A stretch of 26,195 nt of DNA, taken from Nitrospira sp. UBA5698. Its GTDB lineage: Bacteria > Nitrospirota > Nitrospiria > Nitrospirales > Nitrospiraceae. Positions 6,942-15,000 of this stretch are shown one piece after another. Where the stretch lies: NCBI GenBank assembly GCA_002420115.1, contig DIHK01000073.1, positions 19,965 through 46,159 on the forward strand, read 5' to 3'. The position numbers and the translations under genes are program-made. The notes below the pieces were generated by a model, which was not told the origin of the DNA, made no database searches, and saw nothing but the letters and a program-made list of their open reading frames with translations. The number at the start of each line of letters is the position of its first letter. Within the stretch, counting starts at the first letter, position 1.

Positions 6942-7385
6942 CTATAGGTCGACTTCTCGCCCGATTAAGGCCACGGGCTTGTTGCGATGGGCATTCATGT
7001 CGCGAACGTTACCCGGCAACCGCTGAGCGTCTTCAGGCCACCCGGTGACACCCATATCACTCACCCCCTGAAACTTGGCACCCTCCTCCATCAACAGCGT
7101 GGGGCAATGGACTTCACCGATGAGGATGGCGGTTTTGAGGAGTTGCACCTTCCCCGTCGCAGTCACCGTCGCTTTGATCTTTCCACTGCTGACAAGGGAA
7201 TCGGCATGGATCGAGCCTTTCACCACGCCGTCTTCACCGACAATGACCTCTCCTTTCGTGTGCACGTCGCCTTCCAATCGCCCATCAATACGTACCGTGC
7301 CGTCGACCCTGATTTCACCCTTCAGCTCAACACCCTTTGCCAACAGCGTAATATTGCCGTCGTCGCCATACCCAGTCTTCTTCAT
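6942..7385 (-). CDS. Bactofilin (polymer-forming cytoskeletal protein)
   Basis: A 147-residue protein with the bactofilin (DUF583) beta-helix. From about residue 12 to 110 it is a run of short hydrophobic/Gly turns: GVELKGEIRVDGTVRIDGRL, EGDVHTKGEVIVGEDGVVKG, SIHADSLVSSGKIKATVTAT. Termini are short and polar, as usual. Bactofilins self-assemble without nucleotide into filaments that position cell-wall enzymes or surface structures. The ATG at 7385 has a strong GGGGGAGG site four nt upstream. It sits between an envelope transporter and PBP1B on the same strand, consistent with a morphogenetic role. Cys94 is its only cysteine. The C-terminal tail from about 110 has no recognisable motif. Confidence 0.93.
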   Translation of the reverse strand: MKKTGYGDDGNITLLAKGVELKGEIRVDGTVRIDGRLEGDVHTKGEVIVGEDGVVKGSIHADSLVSSGKIKATVTATGKVQLLKTAILIGEVHCPTLLMEEGAKFQGVSDMGVTGWPEDAQRLPGNVRDMNAHRNKPVALIGREVDL

Positions 7386-7465
7386 GGAACCTCCCCCGTA
7401 CAGGCCAATCGCCTCTATAAGAGTACCTGAGGACCTTGGATAGACCTAACGGTTTGTGGAATCCA

Positions 7466-7484
7466 GCGGGTTAGTTTCACCCGC
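7466..7484 (-). terminator. Small hairpin just after the PBP1B stop codon
   Basis: GCGGGT (7466-7471) and ACCCGC (7479-7484) form a 6-bp stem with a 7-nt loop directly after the PBP1B stop on the minus strand. No U-tract follows, so if it terminates transcription it is weak; it could instead stabilise the mRNA 3' end. Confidence 0.25.
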
Positions 7485-7486
7485 AA

Positions 7487-9805
7487 TCAGGGGGAGACCC
7501 CGAACGTCTCTTTCAACTGTTCCAGAAATCCGCCTCCATGCACCTCACAGTAGACGGTCGGCTCCGTCCCCACGATGAAGAACTCCGTACGATGCTCCGG
7601 ACATTGTGCCGTAGCAAGCTGACCGGTTCGCGGATCGATCCGACGCTCGACGATCCCGGAAGGCAGGTCAAAGTCACTGTGCTGTCGTGGGATCAGCCGT
7701 ACCGCCAATTCACTCCAAATCGGGAGGGCCGCTTGCGCCCCGGTCAGTTTAATTGGACGCTCGTCGTCGAACCCTACCCAGACCCCGATCGCAAGATCGG
7801 GTGTATAGCCGACAAACCAGGCATCCCGATACCCATCCGTCGTTCCGGTTTTACCTGCCACCGGCCCCTGCACCCCCATCGCTCTGGCCTTGGCGGCAGT
7901 CCCATGATCCACCACGCCTTTCAACAGCGAGGTGACCAGAAAGGCTCCTTGGGGGCTGGCGGCCTGTCGCCGATCGACCGCCGGGCTCCAGATCGTTTCC
8001 CCACCGTCCCGCACGAGGTTTGAGAGCGCCACGGGATGGACGACGACACCTCCATTGGCAAGCCCGGTATAGGCAGCCGTAATCTGGAGCAGTGACACCG
8101 CGGAACTCCCTAAGGCCAAGGACAAATTGTCCGCCAGCGGTGTCGCAATCCCGAACGCCTGGAGCAAGCTTGTCAGCGACGCCATGCCGGTCCGGTGTGC
8201 CGTCCGAACGGCAGGGACGTTCAGCGACTGTTCAAGTGCCGTTCGAACGGAGACCTGTCCTCGGTACTGTCGATCGTAATTCTGTGGCGACCAAGAGCCC
8301 GTGCCTGATTCCAACGTCAACGGTTCATCCGCCAACAGAGTCGCGGCCGTCAGCCCGGCCTCCCCTTGATCGCGTGCCGCTTCAAAACCGGCCAGATAGA
8401 CAAACGGTTTGAACAGAGACCCGGCGGATCGACGGGCCTGCACCGCGCGATTAAATTGGCTTGTGCGATAGTCCCGCCCGCCGACCATCGCCAGCACATG
8501 GCCATGCTTGACATCCAACACGACGACGGCGCCTTGAAGCGGCGAATCTCCATCAGCCAGCGAGGGATAGGTCTTTTCGAGTTTAGCCAGTCCATGCTGC
8601 AAGGCCTGCGCGGCCAGTTGCTGCGCTCGAGGATCCAGCGTCGAGTAGACCCGGGCGCCCTCAGGAATCTCCTGCCTGATCCCTTCTTCGATTTCGCGAA
8701 GGAGATGATCGACGAAGTACGGCGCATCAGTAAGCACATCCTGAGCCAGCACGACCTTCACCGGCCGATTCAGCGAACGCTTCAATGCGTCCTCCGTCAA
8801 CAGTCCCTCGTCGCGGAGTCGGCGCAAGACCACATTTCTCCGCTTGGTAGCATTCTCGATGTTCTTGACCGGCGAATAGACGTTCGGCCCTTTCACCAAC
8901 CCCACGATCAAAGCCACCTCTTCGATCGACAGACTTTCCACGGTCTTGCCGAAATATCGATGCGCCGCCTCCCCGACGCCGTAAATGGAGACCGGCCCCG
9001 CTTGGCCGAGGTAAATCTCATTGACGTAACTTTCGAGGATGTCCTCCTTCCGATACTTGCACTCAAGCGCCACCGCAGCCACGACTTCTCGAATCTTTCG
9101 CCCGAACGTGCGCTGCGGAGAGTAAAAGAGGTTCTTCGCGAGCTGCTGGGTCAGGGTACTGCCTCCTTGCACAACGGCACCGTGCGTCAGGTTGGTCCAG
9201 AGCGCACGGCCAATCGAAATGGGATCAACTCCGATATGGGAAAAAAACCGACGGTCTTCGATCGCTAAGAGCGTGCGAATCAGCGTGGGTGGGACGCGGC
9301 TCAAGGGAATCCACTCACGAACCTGCCTGCTTCCCCCACGCATGCCGCTGATCAATGCCGGTTCGAGGGAGACCAGTGCCGCTGGTTGCCCATCGGAGGC
9401 CGAGAGCACCTCGGATACAATGCCCTCCGTCAACGTCAATTTCACAACGCGAGCCGGTAACCGGCTTTCCTCTTGGGCATGGAGAAAAATATCGATGGCG
9501 TCATTGGTCACGGCATATTCACCGGCCGCCCGTGGACGGCCATTGACTCGCCGGTATTCCAACCGCTGGAGTCGGTCGAACAAACCGGCATCCTGAGGAT
9601 GCAATCCAGGCGTGAGAAAAAACGGTGCGCCGTAGATCAGAAGTGGAGGATGTTCGTCGCTTTTCGGCAGCGCCAGACTGCCGGAAAGGAAGAAGCCATA
9701 GCCGGCCAAAACCGCCAGGCTGATTCCCAACAAGCAGATGCCCGCCACAAAGAGACGCTTGGTCAATCGAAACAGTCGAGAGGCAAACCGATTTGGCATA
9801 GCCAC
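7487..9805 (-). CDS. mrcB: Bifunctional penicillin-binding protein 1B (class A PBP)
   Basis: A 772-residue peptidoglycan glycosyltransferase/transpeptidase. Order: cytoplasmic start, one signal-anchor TM (about 18-40), a UB2H-like region (about 53-150), the GT51 glycosyltransferase with catalytic Glu183 (AIEDRRFFSH) and QGGSTLTQQLAKNL (213-226), and the transpeptidase with Ser463 in SLFK, SLN (527-529) and KTG (652-654, GKTGTTDGYRDAWFVGY). All catalytic motifs are present. The UB2H-like stretch with the LYR/PBP1B-style order favours PBP1B over PBP1A. The frame can start at GTG 9805 or ATG 9799, two codons later; AGGG upstream serves either. It polymerises and cross-links lipid II in the periplasm. 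Its bactofilin neighbour on the same strand, about 100 nt downstream, fits a cell-wall cluster. Confidence 0.95.
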   Translation of the reverse strand: MAMPNRFASRLFRLTKRLFVAGICLLGISLAVLAGYGFFLSGSLALPKSDEHPPLLIYGAPFFLTPGLHPQDAGLFDRLQRLEYRRVNGRPRAAGEYAVTNDAIDIFLHAQEESRLPARVVKLTLTEGIVSEVLSASDGQPAALVSLEPALISGMRGGSRQVREWIPLSRVPPTLIRTLLAIEDRRFFSHIGVDPISIGRALWTNLTHGAVVQGGSTLTQQLAKNLFYSPQRTFGRKIREVVAAVALECKYRKEDILESYVNEIYLGQAGPVSIYGVGEAAHRYFGKTVESLSIEEVALIVGLVKGPNVYSPVKNIENATKRRNVVLRRLRDEGLLTEDALKRSLNRPVKVVLAQDVLTDAPYFVDHLLREIEEGIRQEIPEGARVYSTLDPRAQQLAAQALQHGLAKLEKTYPSLADGDSPLQGAVVVLDVKHGHVLAMVGGRDYRTSQFNRAVQARRSAGSLFKPFVYLAGFEAARDQGEAGLTAATLLADEPLTLESGTGSWSPQNYDRQYRGQVSVRTALEQSLNVPAVRTAHRTGMASLTSLLQAFGIATPLADNLSLALGSSAVSLLQITAAYTGLANGGVVVHPVALSNLVRDGGETIWSPAVDRRQAASPQGAFLVTSLLKGVVDHGTAAKARAMGVQGPVAGKTGTTDGYRDAWFVGYTPDLAIGVWVGFDDERPIKLTGAQAALPIWSELAVRLIPRQHSDFDLPSGIVERRIDPRTGQLATAQCPEHRTEFFIVGTEPTVYCEVHGGGFLEQLKETFGVSP

Positions 9806-10116
9806 TCAGTGTACCCTGCGGATGGGACAAGAGGAATAGGGGGACTCAAATGATAAGACGGGAAGCCTAACAGACCAGGTCAGCCCGTACACACTAATAT
9901 TCGGCAGAATGCGTTACGCCCGGGGTAAGACACTGCACATACGTCGATCGATTGCCTGATCCTGGAGTGGAGCCCCACAGCTTAACAGCCGTGGTCCCTC
10001 TTGGGTCTTTGACGGAACCCGCCGAAGCGCGTCCTCCTTCGCCAAGGCTTCGGAGGACACCCACTGCGCATTCCTCCACAGCGTTACAGCTGTGGCTTCC
10101 TGCGTAGGTGGGTGAA
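9806..10116. other. Intergenic region rich in hairpins, no supported gene
   Basis: This 311-bp stretch separates the PBP1B gene from the 3' end of the PAS kinase gene; both are on the minus strand, so it should hold the PBP1B promoter, though I could not identify convincing -35/-10 boxes. Its right half is a cluster of palindromes described separately. A short minus-strand frame (9894-10079) runs through the palindromes but has no ribosome-binding site and repeat-like composition. Confidence 0.5.
9975..10095. repeat. Hairpin pair resembling a small IS200/IS605-derived or REP-type element
   Basis: Two similar 20-bp hairpins, 9975-9994 and 10076-10095, have stems CCACAGC/GCYGTGG and loops TTAACA and GTTACA; they match at 17 of 20 positions in the same orientation and lie 101 bp apart. 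Between them a third hairpin pairs GTCCTCC (10031-10037) with GGAGGAC (10052-10058), with alternative pairing of CCGAAGC and GCTTCGG. Paired same-orientation subterminal hairpins without terminal inverted repeats are typical of IS200/IS605 derivatives (PATE-like) and of REP pairs. No transposase remains. The middle segment resembles palindromic intergenic repeats I recall from other environmental genomes. Confidence 0.4.
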
Positions 10117-12042
10117 CTAAACAGGGACCTCTACGGGGCTGACCGGCAGATCCAATATGAATGTAGCCCCCCGTCCTGGTCCATCACTGTGGGCTTGAAG
10201 CGTCCCTCCGAGATTCTTGGCAGCAAGCGCCGCACTGTGGAGCCCAATGCCGTGCCCATCAGATCTGGTGGTAAAGCGCTGAGTGAAGAGACGCGGAAGA
10301 TGATCACTTGCGATCCCCATTCCGGTATCGATGACTTCAAACCGGACAAAGCCTGGGCGATCCGTTGCTGCGCTAACCTGCAGCGTCAATCGGTGGGGCT
10401 TGTCCGGTAGCGCTTCCATCGCATTGTGGGCGTTGCTCACCAGGTTGACCAATATCTGTAAGACTTGGTGTCGATCACAAACCCCTTCAAGATCCTTGTC
10501 ATACCGCTCTACAATCTCATACCCTCGGCGATCAAGGGCCGGACGGTGGATGGCGAGGGCTTGTTCCATCAACTCACGAAAGCATACGGGTTCACACATC
10601 ATTCGCTCGGGTCTGGCCAAGTGGACTTGCCGGTCGACCACCTGGCGGATATGGTCGACATTGCGGCTCAATCCGGTGAGTTCTGATTCGACCAGGGCAT
10701 GGTTCTGCGTCACCGATTCGGCCAACATCGTCAGATAGGAAGGAATCTGCTTCCCCTGCACATCCTCAGACAAGTAATGGACAAGCTCATGCCGATGTTG
10801 TTGTAACAGTGAGGCAATCACGGCAATGTCGTCGACCGGAACTCGCTTCAGCGCACGCATGGCGACATCGACGGAAATATTGAGGCTATTGAGCACATTC
10901 CCTACATTGTGCAACACCGTTGACGCCACATCAGCCATCCCGACCGACCGGGAACGTTCAAGCAGTTTGCGATTCAACTCCTCCCGTTCTATTTGAATCC
11001 GCTTCCGCTGTGCGACCTCCTGCGTGAGTGCATCATTCGCCTGTGCCAACTGCTCATTTTGAGCGACCACTTTGGATTGCGATAGCTCGAGCTTGGTAAT
11101 GGCATCCCGTAGCTGTGCCTTGGCGTGATCCACATCGGTGACGTCGTGACAGGACACAAGGATGCCCCTCACGGCGTCCCCTTCCTCGAGAATCGGCATA
11201 CTGGTCACAGACAACGTATGCTGTGCACCGACCGGAGTACGAAACCCGAGCCGGACGCCCTGCTGGAGTGTCTTGCACTCGATGGCTCGTTCCCATGGAT
11301 ACTCCAACGCAGTGGAAGGTGGACCATTCGGATCCGGCTCCCAGTAAAACTGAGAGAGAGAACGGCCCAGGATGGAGGCGAGCGGTTGATGGGCTAATCG
11401 GCAGAACGCCTCATTAGCCAAAACGATGGACCCTGACCGATCCACCAGAGCCACGCTGTCGGTGAGGCTATCAAGAGCGCCTTTCACCCGGGGAGGAATG
11501 ACCTCTGATGGATCCACATGACGGAGTATCCGCGTCATGACGGCAAGTGCACCAAAGAATGTCAGCACGGCAACCACGGCCACAAAACGAGGCCACGCGC
11601 CAGTCAACCACCTCTCTTCAGGAGAGAGAGGGGTCGGCTTGAATGAGATCTGTAACATGGCCCAGGGTGAAGAGGCCTTGTGAATGGGAACCTGCATGTG
11701 AGTCATGGTGGACTGCCGCACAGGCGGTTCAATCCAATATCGCTCGTGATCACCGACGACCACCAGCCGTTCACCACCAATCACCTGAATAGCCATGGAC
11801 TGAATAGCTGAGTCACGAGCTACCAACGCCCTCAGAGCTCCCTCAAGAGCCGACTGTTGGCCTGAAGCGGCGAGGATCGCGTACTCGATGGCGAGAGATT
11901 CTGACAGGGTCTTTCGCGCGGCAAAAACGTAGGTTCTTTTGTCAGAGTCTAGGTCGACCAAGGTTGCTCCGATTACCAGGGCACCGATCGTCACCCCGAC
12001 CAAACAGAGACTGATCACGAGACTTGGGAAAAACCGATTCAT
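10117..12042 (-). CDS. Membrane PAS histidine kinase with HNVGN-type phospho-acceptor box
   Basis: A 641-residue inner-membrane kinase. TM1 is about residues 7-29, a small periplasmic domain of about 120 residues follows, then TM2 (about 152-170), a PAS domain (about 187-305, DSVALVDRSGSIVLANEAFCRL), a coiled coil (about 305-365), the dimerisation/phospho-acceptor helix with His378 in STVLHNVGNVLNSLN, and HATPase_c with NLVSNAHNAM (533-542), DTGMGI (572-577), LFTQRFTT (585-592) and HGIGLH (597-602). The residue after the His is Asn, not the Glu/Asp of classical HisKA; this box occurs in a conserved kinase subfamily, so it is probably functional. The gene starts 21 nt after the giant surface-protein gene on the same strand, with only a modest AAGAAGG site, suggesting one operon. 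No cognate response regulator is adjacent. Confidence 0.92.
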   Translation of the reverse strand: MNRFFPSLVISLCLVGVTIGALVIGATLVDLDSDKRTYVFAARKTLSESLAIEYAILAASGQQSALEGALRALVARDSAIQSMAIQVIGGERLVVVGDHERYWIEPPVRQSTMTHMQVPIHKASSPWAMLQISFKPTPLSPEERWLTGAWPRFVAVVAVLTFFGALAVMTRILRHVDPSEVIPPRVKGALDSLTDSVALVDRSGSIVLANEAFCRLAHQPLASILGRSLSQFYWEPDPNGPPSTALEYPWERAIECKTLQQGVRLGFRTPVGAQHTLSVTSMPILEEGDAVRGILVSCHDVTDVDHAKAQLRDAITKLELSQSKVVAQNEQLAQANDALTQEVAQRKRIQIEREELNRKLLERSRSVGMADVASTVLHNVGNVLNSLNISVDVAMRALKRVPVDDIAVIASLLQQHRHELVHYLSEDVQGKQIPSYLTMLAESVTQNHALVESELTGLSRNVDHIRQVVDRQVHLARPERMMCEPVCFRELMEQALAIHRPALDRRGYEIVERYDKDLEGVCDRHQVLQILVNLVSNAHNAMEALPDKPHRLTLQVSAATDRPGFVRFEVIDTGMGIASDHLPRLFTQRFTTRSDGHGIGLHSAALAAKNLGGTLQAHSDGPGRGATFILDLPVSPVEVPV

Positions 12043-12063
12043 AGCCTTCTTGTCGCCGGTTGC

Positions 12064-15000
12064 TCAAGCCGTCCGCTTGAGGGTAGGTGCCTTGTCAAGC
12101 ACCTGGTTCAACCCCTTGAACTCTGCCGCTTCTTGTTGCTGCGCCCTGGTAGCTTCGTCACGCCGGTGTTTGCGCTCATTGCGGGTAAGTTTCACCACGG
12201 GGAGTGGGTCGAAGTGTTGCCAGGCTGGCATGGTGGCCAGCATGCTTGCCAAGATCGCCCCACTGCGCAGTGCCCATGCCACAAAGCCGACAGACAAGGT
12301 CGTGCCGGTCACCGCCGCAACGCGGGCCATGAGCTCATGGCGCTCCTGCGACTGGCTCACAGCCTGTTCGAGCGAGACGGCCATCTCATCAAGCTTGACC
12401 ATCAGCAGGTCACTCACCGATGGTGTGGTATCCGGAGGCTCCGGCTCCAGTGTGGGAGCCGGAGCCACGGGTAAGACACTGTACAGCGGGTGCCCCTGGT
12501 CATCGTTGACGAGGAAGAGCGGCCGGTCCTTTGCATCTTCCTCAGTCTTACGCGGCTCCTCAGGCACCCGCTCTACAGGACGGTCTGACGGCGGTACGAG
12601 GGTCAGCGGTACCACGTTCACGGGTGGCCCCACCATCGGCGGCACCGTGGGCCCGGGTGGAACTGTGGTTGGATCTGAGGCAGTCGCCGGTTCATCCGCT
12701 GGAGGTGCCCCTGGTCCGGAAGTCGGCCCACCGGAGGAAGGCGGAGGAATGGTCGTCAACAGAATCGGCGGAACAACCGGAGGCGGGGCCACACTTTCCA
12801 CTACATCTGTTACGGTCACCTGGATCGTCTGGGTGGTACTGGCCCCTTGGCTATCGACGACTTGCACTTGTACCACATACACGTTGTCGCCGTTCGCATC
12901 GGTCGCCACTTCAAAATCCGGGGGTGCCGTAAAGCTCAAGTCTCCGGTCGTTGTATTGATGGTAAATAGAGCCTGATCGACGCCCCCACTGATGCTGTAG
13001 GAGAGGGCCTGCGTTGGAAGATCTACATCCGCTCCGGTCACGATAGTCACGGCACTCACGTTTTCCGCAACATTCAAGGACGCGATGGCACCACCTCCGT
13101 CACTGGAGATCGTCGGCGTATCATTGACCGGGGTGATCGTCAACGTCACGGTGGTTGGGCCAAGAGAGCCCCCAGCCCCATCGTTCACAGTGAAGGTAAA
13201 ACTGTCGCTCGTGGTTTCGGACCCATCATGGATGTAGATCAGCCGATTCGCGGCAATGTCATCCTGGGTAAAGGTCGCGGCCAAGATGCCCGGAGCAGTA
13301 GTCAATTCCAATCGCCCGTAAAGAGGCCCGGCGCTAATGGAACAACTCAATTGCGCCGCAGCTTGCTCGATGTCCGTCACCGCCAACTCGCTACTGCTGA
13401 TCGTATCGGTGCCCCCTTCGGCGACGGTGCTGCCGGTGTTAGCGACGAGAAGTGGCGCGTCATTGACCGGCGTCACGGTGACACTGATTACTTGGGTCGC
13501 GGTATTGCCCGCATCGTCGGTAATCGTCACGGTGAAGCTGTCAGTCCCATTGAAATCCGCATTGGGGGTATAGCTCCACAAGCCCGTGGCCGGATCGATG
13601 CTCGCCGTCCCGTTCGTGGCATTGACACTCACGGTGAACACTGTCCCGTCGCTCAACCCCTCCGCATCCGTTGCCGTCAAGGTTCCCGTCAGCGTCGTAT
13701 CCTCATTGCCGCTCCCGCTGGTCCCGCCCGTCACCACCGTGGGATCGTTCACCGCCGTCACGGTCATAGTCACCGTCGCGGTCTCGGTCACGCCGCCGCT
13801 CGTGATCGTGTAGGTAAAGCTGTCGGTCCCATTGAAGTTCGCATTCGGCGTATAGGTCACGGTCCCGTTGGCCAGGTACGTCACCGTCCCGTTCGCCCCC
13901 TGCGTCACCCCCGTCAGCACCGGCGTCCCTTCAAAACTGTCCGCCGTGGCCCCGTTGGTCCCCGTCAGCACGTTGGCACTGATCGCCGTATCCTCCGTCG
14001 TGGTCAAACTGTCGGTGGTAATATCCACGACCGGCGTCACCGTCACGCTGATCACTTGCGTCGTGGTATTGCCCGCATCGTCGGTAATGGTCACGGTGAA
14101 GCTGTCACTGCCGTTGTAATCCGCATTGGGCGTGTAGCTCCACAGGCCCGTCGCCGGATCGATGCTCGCCGTCCCGTTCGTCGCATTGGCACTCACGGTG
14201 AACACGGTCCCGTCGCTCAACCCCTCCGCATCCGTCGCGGCCAGCGTGTTCGTGATGATGGTGTCTTCGTTGCCGCTGCCGCTTGTACCCCCCGTCACCA
14301 CCGTCGGATCGTTCACTGCCGTGACGGTAATCTGTTTCGACGCGGTGAGCGACGTGCCTCCATCGCCATCCGTCAGTACTGCCTCAATCGTACGGGTTGC
14401 AGTGGACGGCGCATCTCCGGCCACCCAGAACCGGATATTCGCCATAACCTCGCCGACGATAGCGGCATCCGCATTGGCATTGAAAGTCACGACAAACGGC
14501 ACGGAGCCTATCCCACCGGCCTGCGTCCCGACTAATGTCCCGCCGTAGTACACATTCGTCCCGCTCACACCAATTTGGCCCGCGCCCATCCCGGTATTCA
14601 GCAGCTCGACCCGATCGTCCACGCTGGGGTTGGCACTGATCGTAATGGTCAGCGTCCCGGTATCAAAGTTCGTCGAATCAAGATCACTCACGTTCGGCAG
14701 GGCATCGATCATCACCGCCAGTGCGCCTTCGGTGAAACTCTTGTCTCCTTCTCCGAACGTCAGCACCGGCGGATCATTGGCACCCTGGACATAGACCAAC
14801 TTGGTCTGGGGTGTCGCCGTCCCACCATCTCCATCAGTCAGGCCAATCGTGAGGGTGCGGGTGGCAGTGGACGGGTTGTCACTGACATTGTTGAACTGGA
14901 TGCTCCGATAGACTTCTTGAACAGCGGAAGGCGTTGCACTGGTATTGAACGTGATCACCAAGGGATCGGACCCGCTGGTCCCCCCACTGACGGTCCCGAT

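Noticed and set aside
9799..9805. Choice of ATG 9799 instead of GTG 9805 for PBP1B
   Set aside because: Not rejected as impossible; the two starts differ by two residues and cannot be separated by the sequence, so the longer form is listed.
9894..10079. Small minus-strand open frame in the PBP1B/kinase intergenic region
   Set aside because: It runs straight through the palindrome cluster, lacks a ribosome-binding site and reads like translated repeat DNA; a degraded tnpB 3' end was considered but cannot be supported.
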